64,000 bases of DNA from Actinophytocola gossypii (GTDB lineage: Bacteria; Actinomycetota; Actinomycetes; Mycobacteriales; Pseudonocardiaceae), in contig NZ_JAFFZE010000020.1 in the NCBI RefSeq assembly GCF_025165815.1, positions 19,971 through 83,970 on the forward strand, written 5' to 3'. The notes under the pieces are model-generated. The model did not search any database. It was given only the letters and a program-made list of their open reading frames with translations, and was not told where the DNA came from. The position numbers were made by a program, and so were the translations under genes. Positions 32,979 through 41,462 of this stretch are shown piece by piece (within the stretch, counting starts at the first letter, position 1; every line of letters begins with the position of its first letter).

Positions 32979-33557
32979 CCCAGCCCTCCCCAGCGTCCCC
33001 AACCCCCCCGACCACAAAGCCCCTTCGACGGACGCCGGCACGCCCACCGCTGGCTCCGTCGATGCTTGCGTGCCAGCTTGCGTCGATGGCTTGCGTTGCC
33101 GGCTTGCGTTGCCGGTCGCGTTACCGGCTTTGCGTCGATGGCTTCCGTCGACTCGTCTGGCTACCCGCCACCATGCCGAAACCCGCCGCCCAACCCACCA
33201 GTCCGCCCACCGCTCCACCGGACCTGAAGCAAGCCGCCAATCAGCCAAGCCGCACGACACGTTTGACGATCGTCCCAGCGACCCGCCGCCATGATGCCTG
33301 ACAGCTCTGCCTGTCCGACGCCCCGACGCCCCGACGCCCGATGCCCCGCCGTCGGATGCTCCGCCGCCGGATGCTCCGCCGCCCGAAGGCTCGCCGCCCG
33401 ACGGCCCGCCGCCCGACGGCCCGCCGTCGGATGCTCCGCCGTCGGATGCTCCGCCGCCCGACGCACCGCCGCCCGACGCACCGCCGCGCGATGCCGTCGC
33501 GCGACGGCACCGGTTGCCCGACCCCGACGGTCCGGTCTCTCCGGTCGGCCCGGCGTG
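32979..33557. other. 579-bp gap with tandem repeats, no gene seen
   Basis: This lies between convergent rtcB and the VIT/vWA gene. It holds degenerate GCTTGCGT repeats (33067-33150), three copies of CCGACGCC (~33315-33338), and a clean 15-bp minisatellite (33340-33489). Frames across it are open only because of composition and repetition; none has a credible start. Confidence 0.7.
33340..33489. repeat. 15-bp minisatellite, ten units
   Basis: Ten contiguous units of GAYGCHCCGCCGYCS-type sequence (e.g. GATGCTCCGCCGTCG) followed by one degenerate unit to 33504. In one plus frame the unit reads D-A-P-P-P/S, a coding-like Pro-rich pentapeptide, but no start codon precedes it. Confidence 0.9.
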
Positions 33558-36008
33558 TCAGGTCTTCTTCCAGAAGGTGCTGCGGGGCGGTGGCTTTGGC
33601 CTGGACACCGTGTACAGCGTTGCGAGGGCCATGTACCAGAGGGAGTCGGCCATGTTCGGGTTGTCGGTCGGTTCGGAAATGTCTTTCGCCAGAACGGTCA
33701 TGGAGTGGCACGCGGTCTCTCGCTCGCCCGTGCGCCGCCAGTGGTCGAGGAGGGGTTTGATCCGTTCGGCGAGTTCTCCGAGGATCGTGAGACGCGTCCA
33801 GACGTCCTTGTCGTCCGCGTCCATCAGCTTCCTGAGTTCGGCTTCGGCGAAGACGGCCAGGGCCGGGGGTTTCGGCTCGGGCGGCGATGTGATCGGGAAC
33901 TGTGGTTCCTCGATCGAAGGCAACGCGAACTCCCGAACAGAGGGGGACGCTGGCGGCGGGGGTGCTTGTGGCGTGCGCCTGCGTTTCGGCTGGTTTACCT
34001 TGCCGAATCCGGTACCCGGGGCGGATGCCCGGAAGGTGCCGCCCGCCGACTCGACGGCCATCCGGCTGGCGGCGAACGGCATCGCTCGAGCTGCCATCGG
34101 CTGCGTCCCTCCGAAGACCGCCCCGGGTGGTTCCCAACCGCTGGGGAGGTCGACAGGTTGGGTCACGCGGTGAACCTCTCCGCCTTCGTTCACCACTCGC
34201 TGATCGACCGCGACGAACGCGGTGAAGCGGGACAACACCCCGAACCGCAGCGAGGTGTCGACGATGCGCTTCTCCAATGCCGCGTGGTCGTCGCCGCCGA
34301 CGACATAGCGGTCCTCCAGGTCGCGGAGCCGCGCCCGCGCCCACAGCGCGGCCAGACCCGGATTATCGCTTCGACCTGCGGCGACCGTGGCGCGCCAGTC
34401 GCTACCGGAGACCGTGATCGAGCCGGCCGGTGCACCGGTGTAGCGGCCGGTGATCACAGCGGGAGCACCCTCGAACAGATCGGGCAGGGGGGCGGGGGCG
34501 ACGGATTCGGTGTCGATCACCAGGCCGTCCGGAGCGAGCCGAAGGTCGGTGACGACGGGAGCGGTGATGCGGCGATGTATCTGGGTCATCACCTCGTCCA
34601 GGCGGTCCTCGGACTCGACCAGTTCGTAGCGGCCCTTCGAACCCGCCAACCGTTGCAGGAACGCCTCGTTGACGGCCCGGTCGATGCCGACCGTGTGCAC
34701 CCGAACGTTCGTGAGCGCGGGGGACAGGTCGCGCAGTAGCTGGTCCTCGTTGCCCACCTGCCCGTCGGTGACCAGTACGAGGACCCGGTCGCGATCGGCA
34801 GCGGAGTCGGCGAGCATGGCGCCGGCCCTCGTCAGTGGCTCGAGCATCTGGGTGCCGCCCCTGGCGTCCACACCGGACAGGAACTCGACCGCGCGAAACC
34901 TGTTGTGGTCGTTCGCGTCCACCAGCGCCTCGGGCAGCGACGGTGGTGTGGTGACGGTGTTGTCGAACGCCAAGGCCGCGAACCGGTCGTCGGTGCCGAG
35001 CGTGTCGACGATGCGCGCCGCGGCTCGTCGTGCGGCGACCATCTTCCAACCACCCATCGAACCCGAGCGGTCGAGGACGAGCACGACGTCACGGTGGCGT
35101 GCCGCGGTCGACCTCGCCGGCGGCAGAACGGTCACCGCGAACGTGCCACCCGCGCTCTCGTCGTCCGGGTCGTCCGGCCGCACGACCAAGGAGGTGCGGA
35201 TCGCGGACGAGTCCGCGAAGCGCAGGCGTAGCAGGAAGTCCCGGTCGGCGCGCTCACCCGGATCGAGTCGTACTCGCAGGCCCGTCGGACTGTCGTCCGT
35301 CGTGGCCGTGGCGTGCAGGCTCGTTGCGACACCGGCCAGCGGCAGGCCGGCCGGATCGACATCGACCGCGACGGACAGCCGCACCGGGTTCGGGAAGCCC
35401 GGCAGCAGGATCGGCGGACTGATCCGGGAGGCGTCCGGAACGGCGTCGGTGTCCGGTGCCACGCCGTCACCAACCTGACCGCCGCCGATCGGCTCGCCGG
35501 GGATGAACCGCGGCGCGACAACGAGCGGGAACCGGAACGTAGCGGCGTCGTCCTCGTAGGACAGTGAGCCGGCGAGCGTGAGGTGCACGGCGACCCGCTC
35601 GCCCGGCATGATGTTGCCGACCCGCATGGTGAACACGCCGGGCCGCTCCTCCTCGGCGATCGAGGCGCGCTTGCCCTCGGTGACGGCCTCGTCGTAGTCG
35701 GCTCTGGCCTGTTCCCGTTCCTTCAGCAGCCCGTCGACCGTGTGCCCGTCCGCCTCCATGCGCAGCGCGGTGACCGCGGCCCGCGGCGGCAGGGGAAAGA
35801 TGTAGGTGGCTTCCAACGGCCTGTCGTGCGGGTTGTGGAAGCCCTGGGTGAGTTCGATGCTCGAGGCCAACCCGGTGATCGCGGCTCGAACGTCGATCGT
35901 GTCGAGCGGCAGGTTGCCCTCGTCGGTTCGAAGGCAGCCGACACCGTCGTCCTCGGCGGGACGAGCCGGCACCTCGGCCAGGTCCATGAGGTCGACGCGC
36001 GTGTTCAT
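33558..36008 (-). CDS. VIT and von Willebrand factor A domain protein
   Basis: 816 aa, no signal peptide. A VIT (inter-alpha-trypsin inhibitor) domain fills ~25-165: ELTQGFHNPHDRPLEATYIF and KEREQARADYDEAVTEGKRA. A vWA domain follows (~300-480) with a full MIDAS: VLDRSGSMGG, GGTQML and VTDGQVG. The C-terminal 250 residues are Pro-rich then helical. Such proteins are thought to be metal-dependent adhesion or assembly factors; the bacterial function is unknown. It overlaps the MerR gene by 4 bp (ATGA), so both form one operon. Confidence 0.9.
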   Translation of the reverse strand: MNTRVDLMDLAEVPARPAEDDGVGCLRTDEGNLPLDTIDVRAAITGLASSIELTQGFHNPHDRPLEATYIFPLPPRAAVTALRMEADGHTVDGLLKEREQARADYDEAVTEGKRASIAEEERPGVFTMRVGNIMPGERVAVHLTLAGSLSYEDDAATFRFPLVVAPRFIPGEPIGGGQVGDGVAPDTDAVPDASRISPPILLPGFPNPVRLSVAVDVDPAGLPLAGVATSLHATATTDDSPTGLRVRLDPGERADRDFLLRLRFADSSAIRTSLVVRPDDPDDESAGGTFAVTVLPPARSTAARHRDVVLVLDRSGSMGGWKMVAARRAAARIVDTLGTDDRFAALAFDNTVTTPPSLPEALVDANDHNRFRAVEFLSGVDARGGTQMLEPLTRAGAMLADSAADRDRVLVLVTDGQVGNEDQLLRDLSPALTNVRVHTVGIDRAVNEAFLQRLAGSKGRYELVESEDRLDEVMTQIHRRITAPVVTDLRLAPDGLVIDTESVAPAPLPDLFEGAPAVITGRYTGAPAGSITVSGSDWRATVAAGRSDNPGLAALWARARLRDLEDRYVVGGDDHAALEKRIVDTSLRFGVLSRFTAFVAVDQRVVNEGGEVHRVTQPVDLPSGWEPPGAVFGGTQPMAARAMPFAASRMAVESAGGTFRASAPGTGFGKVNQPKRRRTPQAPPPPASPSVREFALPSIEEPQFPITSPPEPKPPALAVFAEAELRKLMDADDKDVWTRLTILGELAERIKPLLDHWRRTGERETACHSMTVLAKDISEPTDNPNMADSLWYMALATLYTVSRPKPPPRSTFWKKT

Positions 36009-36625
36009 CGGCGTTCCTTTCCGGGTGATGGCGCAAGACCCATACGGTCCAGCAGGTCGAGCAGTGGTGCGGCGGCCGCCTCGATGGCGGCGAGCTCGGC
36101 GGCGTCCGGCGACCGGGTTGCGGCGTTCAACACGACAGTGACACTGTCACCCAGGCGGAGGCCGTGGATCGGTGATGCGACAGTGTTCGCCTCACTGTCA
36201 GTGATCTTTGCAGTAATACTGTCGGTTGTGTTCGCACCGTCCGTGTGGGCGGCCGCACGCCAGAACCCCTCGGCGCGGACCGGACGCGCTGACCAGGCGA
36301 CGTCCATGCGCGGTACCTGGGCGAGGTCTGCCAGTTGGTCGTTGGTGGCGCCGAGGAGTCGCTCCTGGATCTCCGCCAGCGTGTGCCCCTCCGCCTGCAG
36401 TCGCTTCACCGCAGCGAGTTGCAGCAGGTGGCGGTGGCCGTACAGGGCTGTACGGCCACGCGTGTCGACCGGCCGGTCCACCAGCCCGATGGTGGTGTAC
36501 CACCGGATGGTTCGGCCGCTGGGCAGCTCCCGCACCCGGCCGTTGGTCTGGCCGTCGTAGTTGTCCGACAGCAGTTCCGCGACACGGTCCGGGAGCTGCT
36601 CGAGGGTCCACAGCTCTTCGGTCAT
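36005..36625 (-). CDS. MerR-family regulator
   Basis: 206 aa. An N-terminal MerR HTH (SGRTIRWYTTIGLVDRPVDT, YGHRHLLQLAAVKRLQAEGH) is followed by TLAEIQERLLG, then a flexible linker and a C-terminal helix. No metal-binding cysteines are present. The linker, coded by 36130-36230, is full of ACTGTC/GACAGT half sites also found in its promoter. Co-transcribed with the VIT/vWA gene it probably regulates. The ATG at 36625 sits about where transcription should start. Confidence 0.87.
   Translation of the reverse strand: MTEELWTLEQLPDRVAELLSDNYDGQTNGRVRELPSGRTIRWYTTIGLVDRPVDTRGRTALYGHRHLLQLAAVKRLQAEGHTLAEIQERLLGATNDQLADLAQVPRMDVAWSARPVRAEGFWRAAAHTDGANTTDSITAKITDSEANTVASPIHGLRLGDSVTVVLNAATRSPDAAELAAIEAAAAPLLDLLDRMGLAPSPGKERR
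36138..36223. promoter_or_regulatory. intragenic cluster of MerR-type half sites
   Basis: Inside the MerR gene: GTGACA-C-TGTCAC (36138-36150), GACAGT (36179-36184), TCACTG-T-CAGTGA (36192-36204) and ACTGTC (36218-36223). They match the promoter dyad TGACA-G-TGTCA and could be auxiliary operators for looping. Confidence 0.45.
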
Positions 36626-36634
36626 GCACCCATC

Positions 36635-36660
36635 TTGACAGTTTTGGATGACAGTGTCAA
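36635..36660 (-). promoter_or_regulatory. MerR promoter and operator
   Basis: On the minus strand a perfect -35 TTGACA (36660-36655) is followed by 17-18 bp and CAAGAT/AAGATG as -10, placing the start site at the ATG. The element contains TGACA-G-TGTCA (36649-36659) and a further GACAGT at 36637. Long-spacer promoters overlapped by dyads are typical of MerR control. Confidence 0.6.
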
Positions 36661-36678
36661 GGTTGCAGTATGAACGCC

Positions 36679-37017
36679 TCAGCCCCAGCCCAGCTCATGC
36701 AACCGCGCGTCGTCGATGCCGAAGTGGTGCGCGATCTCGTGCACGACCGTGATCGCGACCTCCTCCACCACGTCGTCCTCGGTCTCACAGATGTCGAGGA
36801 TCGCCTCGCGATAGATGGTGATGCGGTCCGGAAGCACCCCGCCGTAGGTCGACGTCCGTTCCGTCAGCGCGATCCCGTGATAGAGCCCGAGCAACGAAGG
36901 CTGCTCGGGATCCCGGTCCTCCACCAGCACGACCACGTTGTCCATCGCGGCGGCGAACTCTTTCGGGACCAGGTCAAGCGCGTCGCCGACGAGTTCTTCG
37001 AACCGCCGACGGGACAT
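36679..37017 (-). CDS. zincin-like metallopeptidase family protein
   Basis: 112 aa. The C-terminal HEIAHHFGIDDARLHELGW contains H-E-x-x-H plus a downstream Asp/His, the minimal zincin motif of the small actinobacterial metallopeptidase family that includes M. tuberculosis Rv3836 (from memory). It lies next to the septum-formation gene, as in mycobacteria. ATG 37017 is chosen; the start four codons earlier would be TTG. Substrate unknown. Confidence 0.87.
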   Translation of the reverse strand: MSRRRFEELVGDALDLVPKEFAAAMDNVVVLVEDRDPEQPSLLGLYHGIALTERTSTYGGVLPDRITIYREAILDICETEDDVVEEVAITVVHEIAHHFGIDDARLHELGWG

Positions 37018-37033
37018 CTCGACGGGCAACGCG

Positions 37034-37957
37034 TCACCCGCCGGGCTTCGACGGTGGCGGCGCGCTGGACGCCGTCGACGGAGGCAACGGCGCGGCCTCC
37101 ACGCTGCCCTGGATCGGGCGCAGTTGACCGTTCGGCTCGCGGGCGCCGACCTTGCAGTTCACCCGGTACGAGCCGGCCAGCCAGCTCTCCTTCTTCAACG
37201 TGTCCGAGTAGAGCGACAACTCAAGCGCATTCAGGTCCGCGTTGCCGGTGTACTTGTTGGTCTCCGGCGGGCACAGGTCGACCAGCTTCTCGCGCTGCGC
37301 GGCCTCGCTCGGGTACGTCTTGGGATCGAATGTCTTGCTCAGGTCGACCACGGCCACCACCTCGTACGCATGGAACTCTTCGCAGGGGACGGGGTCGCCA
37401 ACCCCGCCGTCGACCAGGGCGAAGCAGGTTCCGGGCTCGTGCACGTTGGACTGGTCCTGCTCGGCGGCAGCGCCAGTAGTCGGCAGGAGGCGTTCACCCG
37501 ACGGGGTGACTCGCTGGAGGCCGCAGCGCAGGCGCCGGTCGCCGTTGCGCCACTGCTCGGCGCTCGGCTTCAACGCGCCGGCGGTGTACTTGCCGAACGG
37601 ATCCAGAGTGCCACCCAGGTACTCGGCAGCTTCCGCCGTGCACCTCTCGGTGACGATCTTCTGCCACTCCTGCTCGGCGGGCGGCGGAGAGTTCGGCCCG
37701 TACTTACCGCCGATCTCGACGTTGTTGGTGACCTCGAACGTGTGCGGTTGCTCGCACGACACCCGACGCATGTTCTGCGGCTTGTCGTGCGGCCAGTCCA
37801 GGCACGTGCCGCTCGGCGAGTCGAACGCCTCGGCCGCTTCCTGCGCCGCGGGGTCGACCGTGCCCTCGACCGACACCGGCCAGGAGAACAGCATGCTCCC
37901 ACTGAGCACGGCCAGCGCTCCGATGAACGCGCCGGCCATGACCAGGCGGGTACGCAT
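37034..37957 (-). CDS. septum-formation family membrane protein
   Basis: About 307 aa. One N-terminal membrane helix (VMAGAFIGALAVLSGSML) is followed by an extracytoplasmic region with two related halves, each with a G-T-C-x-x segment and a paired later Cys (GTCLDWP...CEQPHTFEV; GTCFALV...CEEFHAYEV). This is the Septum_form-type repeat. A Pro/Ser-rich tail ends it. ATG 37957 has GGGGGAGC in front. M. tuberculosis Rv3835 occupies the same position beside serS (recollection). Confidence 0.82.
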   Translation of the reverse strand: MRTRLVMAGAFIGALAVLSGSMLFSWPVSVEGTVDPAAQEAAEAFDSPSGTCLDWPHDKPQNMRRVSCEQPHTFEVTNNVEIGGKYGPNSPPPAEQEWQKIVTERCTAEAAEYLGGTLDPFGKYTAGALKPSAEQWRNGDRRLRCGLQRVTPSGERLLPTTGAAAEQDQSNVHEPGTCFALVDGGVGDPVPCEEFHAYEVVAVVDLSKTFDPKTYPSEAAQREKLVDLCPPETNKYTGNADLNALELSLYSDTLKKESWLAGSYRVNCKVGAREPNGQLRPIQGSVEAAPLPPSTASSAPPPSKPGG

Positions 37958-38366
37958 GGTGCTCCCCCGAGCGCCCATCAGATCTCGGCGAGGGGACACG
38001 CTGCGTCAGCTGCGGGTCGCGTCGCGGTCACAGCAGTCATGGTCGGTCGGCAGCTCGCATCGGTCACGCCCTCGCCACCTCCTCTCGATATACGTATACC
38101 TCGCGTTCAACGCGGATGTGGCTCTGAACGCGAAGGTTAGCGGGTTCACCGGCGCCGTGTACGACATCGGGTCGCCCGCGGCGTGGTGGGGAAAGTATCG
38201 CCGCCAGGTGTTGAGTGGGCGAGTCGCGGCGCACATGAACAAAGTCGATTCGGACGAAGACCAGACGGACGGAGGTGGCAGTACATCCATACCCAGTGAC
38301 ACGTGTGTGAGATGGGCGAGCGGCACCCAGTCGCCGCCCCAAAGGGTCGCGGCCATGCACACTGAC

Positions 38367-38440
38367 GGGTGCGCGCCAACCTGTACGTCGACGGTGCCCT
38401 GAAGGGTGCGCGCCAGGCTGTACGTCAACGGTGCCCTGAA
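38367..38440. repeat. two tandem 37-bp repeats with degenerate flanking copies
   Basis: Copies at 38367-38403 and 38404-38440 differ at three positions and share CTGTACGTC and GACGGTGCCCTGAA. Weaker copies follow to about 38570. The 37-bp period is incompatible with constant-frame coding. Confidence 0.85.
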
Positions 38441-38967
38441 GGGTGCGCGTTGAGGGTGCGCGCTGAAGGGCGCGCTGGCGGCGCGCACACCAGCTCAACG
38501 TCGACGGTGCCGTGACGGTGCACGCGGTGGTGCGTGTGAGGCTGTACGTCGACGGTGCGCCTGAGGGTGCGGGCTGTTCCGCCAGCGGGCCGACCACCAC
38601 CACAGAACCGCGCGGACGGTGGTCCGCTCCAGTGACGCGATTCTCTGGCACGACCGCACAGGAAGCGCTGGACGTTGCGGGTACGACTCGTGCAGTTGAA
38701 CCGAAGCCGTCGCAATCGAACCGAAGCCGTCTCCGGGCCGGCGTGAGCACCTACTGCGCAAGGTGCTGAGGCAAAGCTGCCTGGGCTGACCATTGCATCC
38801 TCGCCGCGGTTGCGCAGTATCTCGGCATCTTGTGGTGGTACACCCGGCGAGCCGGCCCGCCCGCGACTCCTTGGGCACACGGCCGTCCTGCGGGTACGTG
38901 ACACCGGGAAAGCCGCGCATCCGTGGGTGGAACCACAGTGCCAGCGCTGAAGGATCCTGCCGGCGGA

Positions 38968-38973
38968 TACGCT
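38968..38973 (+). promoter_or_regulatory. -10 element of leaderless promoter, serS
   Basis: TACGCT six bases before ATG 38980. No Shine-Dalgarno is present. Confidence 0.5.
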
Positions 38974-38979
38974 CCGGCG

Positions 38980-40236
38980 ATGATCGACCTGAAAACACTT
39001 CGTGAGGACCCGGAGGCGGTGCGCGCGTCCCAGCGCCGTCGTGGTGAGGACGAACGGTTGGTCGACGAACTGCGGGCGGCCGACGAGCGGCGCAGAGCCG
39101 CGGTGGCCAGGGCTGACAGCCTCCGCGCGGAGCAGAAGCAGCTGGGCAGGCAGGTCGGCAAGGCCCGGGGCGAGGAGCGCGACCGGCTGCTCGCGCAGGG
39201 CAAGGAACTCGCGGCCGACGTGCGTGCCGCCGAGGCCGAACAGGCCGAGGCGGAGACCGACCTGACCGAGCGGCACACGCTTGTGCCCAACCTCGTCCAT
39301 CCCGCGGTGCCCGCGGGCGGCGAGGACGACTACGTGGTGCTCAAGGAGGTGGGTACGCCACAGACCTTCGACTTCGAACCGGCCGACCATCTCGACCTGG
39401 GCGTGCGGCTCGGTGCCCTGGACATCGAGCGTGGTGCGAAGGTGTCCGGCGCCCGGTTCTACTTCCTGACCGGCGTCGGCGCCCAGTTGCAGCTCGCGCT
39501 GCTCAACTTGGCCGCCGCGCAGGCCACGGCGAGCGGGTTCACCCTGATGATCCCGCCGGTGCTGGTCCGGCCGGAGATCATGGCCGGCACCGGGTTCCTC
39601 GGCGCGCACGCCGGCGAGGTCTACCGGCTCGCCGAGGACGACCTGTACCTGGTCGGGACGTCGGAGGTGCCGCTGGCCGGCTACCACGCCGACGAGATCC
39701 TCGACCTGTCAGCCGGACCGCTCCGGTACGCGGGCTGGTCCTCGTGCTTCCGGCGTGAGGCGGGCTCGTACGGCAAGGACACGCGCGGAATCATCCGCGT
39801 GCACCAGTTCGACAAGGTCGAGATGTTCGTCTACTGCCGTCCGCAGGACGCCGAGGCCGAGCACGCGCGACTGCTCGCCTGGGAGGAGGAGATGCTCGCG
39901 AAGATCGAGGTGCCGTACCGCGTCATCGACGTGGCCGGTGGCGACCTCGGCACCAGCGCGTCCCGCAAGTTCGACTGCGAGGCGTGGGTGCCGAGCCAGG
40001 GCCGCTACCGCGAGCTCACGTCGACGTCGAACTGCACCACGTTCCAGGCCAGGCGCCTGTCCGTGCGCTACCGCGACGAGGACAACCGCCCGCGCACCGC
40101 CGCCACGCTCAACGGCACGCTGGCGACCACCCGCTGGCTCGTCGCCCTCCTGGAGAACCACCAGCAGGCCGACGGCTCGGTCAAGGTGCCGGCCGCCCTG
40201 CGGCCCTTCCTCGGACGCGACGTACTCACGCCCTGA
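38980..40236 (+). CDS. serS: seryl-tRNA synthetase
   Basis: 418 aa class II synthetase charging tRNA-Ser. The N-terminal coiled-coil arm (~25-105, rich in [20 protein letters not shown]) is followed by the catalytic core: motif 2 [20 protein letters not shown] and the [18 protein letters not shown] segment, with motif 3 in [15 protein letters not shown]. The start [20 protein letters not shown] is the usual SerRS N-terminus; an upstream in-frame start would add 19 odd residues. A GGGTGGAACC sequence 46 bp upstream resembles a T-box core. Confidence 0.97.
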   Translation: MIDLKTLREDPEAVRASQRRRGEDERLVDELRAADERRRAAVARADSLRAEQKQLGRQVGKARGEERDRLLAQGKELAADVRAAEAEQAEAETDLTERHTLVPNLVHPAVPAGGEDDYVVLKEVGTPQTFDFEPADHLDLGVRLGALDIERGAKVSGARFYFLTGVGAQLQLALLNLAAAQATASGFTLMIPPVLVRPEIMAGTGFLGAHAGEVYRLAEDDLYLVGTSEVPLAGYHADEILDLSAGPLRYAGWSSCFRREAGSYGKDTRGIIRVHQFDKVEMFVYCRPQDAEAEHARLLAWEEEMLAKIEVPYRVIDVAGGDLGTSASRKFDCEAWVPSQGRYRELTSTSNCTTFQARRLSVRYRDEDNRPRTAATLNGTLATTRWLVALLENHQQADGSVKVPAALRPFLGRDVLTP

Positions 40237-40565
40237 GTTCGCGCCGCGCCCAAGTCCGGTGCTCGCCGGCCGCGTCTGTGCCCGCGCCCATGCCCTGGCC
40301 GTGCCTGCGGCCCACCGTGCCCATGCGCTGGCCGTGCCTGTGGCCCACCGCGCAGGCAGGGACATGGGTCTCAAATGGCTCGCCTTCCGAGGCCACGCGC
40401 TCGTACCCTGCCCCGGTGCATCGGTTGTTTCCGGTAACCCCACCACCCCGCGGCTGAGCGGGGCGTCGCTGACGGCGTGGCCACCAGCCACGCCTGCTTG
40501 ACGCTGCTCGGCTGAACGCCCCGCAGACGAAGACATCGCACTCTTCTGACGCTGGGAGCGTTCCC
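40237..40565. other. 329-bp gap with a 33-bp duplication and two hairpins
   Basis: Two 33-bp direct copies (40286-40318, 40319-40351; three mismatches) share CTGGCCGTGCCTG. They are followed by CCCCGC/GCGGGG (40446-40463) and GGCGTGGC-cacca-GCCACGCC (40474-40494), which probably terminate serS. No gene seen. Confidence 0.7.
40474..40494 (+). terminator. terminator-like hairpin after serS
   Basis: Perfect 8-bp stem with 5-nt loop, GGCGTGGC / GCCACGCC, the second of two hairpins downstream of serS. Confidence 0.55.
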
Positions 40566-41462
40566 TTGCTCGCACTACCGATCGATCACGCACGCACGTC
40601 CACCCTCCTGCTCGCCCTCGCCGGTGTCCTCTGGGGTACCGGCGGCCTCGCCGGTGACCTCCTCCAGGACGCCGGTCGGCTCGATCCCGTTCCGGTCGCC
40701 ACCTACCGGTTGCTGGTCGGCGGTCTGCTCGCCACCGCGGTGACCGTCGCGCTCGGGCAGGTCCGGCACCTGCGCGGGCCGCGCGCCCGGCGCCGGCTCC
40801 TGGTCACCGGTCTCCTGCTCGCCGAGTTCCAAGCCGCCTACCAGATCGCCGTGGAACGGGTGTCGGTCAGCTTGGCGACCTTGGTCACCATCGGGTGCGT
40901 GCCCGTCTTCGTCGCGGCGGGCACCGCGTGGCGGGAGCGTCGGCTGCCTGCGCCGCGCACCCTGACCGCCATCGGCACGTCGCTGGTGGGGCTCGCGTTG
41001 CTGTCCGGGTCACCGGTGGCGAACGGCGACGGCTGGCAAACCGTGAGCGGCGTGGGTGCGGCGCTTTTGGCTGGTGCCGGTTTCGCGACGCTCACGCTCG
41101 TCACCGCGCGTCCGATCGCCGGGCAGGCCGCGATCACGTCGGTCGGGCTGCTGGTCGGCGGGGTGATGCTGACGCCGTTCGCGCTGGGGTACGGGATGGG
41201 GCTGCCGGTCACCGCCGAGGTGCTGGTTCTGACCGGCTACCTCGGGGTCGTGCCGACCGCTGTCGCTTATGGGGCTTATGTCCTCGGGCTGCGGCATGCG
41301 ACGGCGACCGCGGCGGCGTTGGCGACCATGTTGGAACCGTTGACCGCCACGTTGCTCGCGGTCGCCTTTCACGGCGAGACGCTGACGGCGGCCGGGTTCG
41401 CAGGTGCGGCGCTGATCGGCGGGGCGGTGGCACTCGCGCCTGCGGACGGGAAAACGGGCTAG
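40566..41462 (+). CDS. EamA/DMT-family transporter
   Basis: 298 aa with about ten membrane helices in two EamA repeats. LLALAGVLWGTGGLAGDLLQ begins repeat 1 and the G-Y-L-G-V-V-P-T-A-V-A-Y-G segment marks repeat 2. The family exports amino acids, nucleotides or drugs. The start is TTG with GGGAG upstream; no better start exists before the first helix. Its TAG shares the palindrome CTAG with the stop of the convergent lhgO gene. Confidence 0.87.
   Translation: MLALPIDHARTSTLLLALAGVLWGTGGLAGDLLQDAGRLDPVPVATYRLLVGGLLATAVTVALGQVRHLRGPRARRRLLVTGLLLAEFQAAYQIAVERVSVSLATLVTIGCVPVFVAAGTAWRERRLPAPRTLTAIGTSLVGLALLSGSPVANGDGWQTVSGVGAALLAGAGFATLTLVTARPIAGQAAITSVGLLVGGVMLTPFALGYGMGLPVTAEVLVLTGYLGVVPTAVAYGAYVLGLRHATATAAALATMLEPLTATLLAVAFHGETLTAAGFAGAALIGGAVALAPADGKTG

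Larger units (their letters stand above)
37958..38979. other. 1-kb intergenic region with decayed repeats
   Basis: No convincing gene on either strand. It contains an AT-rich TATACGTATA palindrome (38089-38098), 37-bp tandem repeats (38367-38570), a 19-bp duplication GAACCGAAGCCGTC (38697-38731), a hairpin AGCACCT/AGGTGCT near 38746-38768, and the serS promoter. Short peptide echoes such as RLYVDGAPEG suggest remnants of a LamG-like gene, but frames are broken. Confidence 0.65.

Noticed and set aside
33340..33504. Tandem repeats considered as a CRISPR array
   Set aside because: Units are contiguous 15-mers without unique spacers and no cas genes are near.
33514..34173. Plus-strand open frame over the 3' end of the VIT/vWA gene
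   Set aside because: Antisense to a well-supported coding region; its start lies in repeat-derived sequence.
38064..38750. Minus-strand 228-codon open frame in the gap before serS
   Set aside because: Arg/Thr/Pro-rich translation produced by the 37-bp repeats; no ribosome-binding site or conserved segment.
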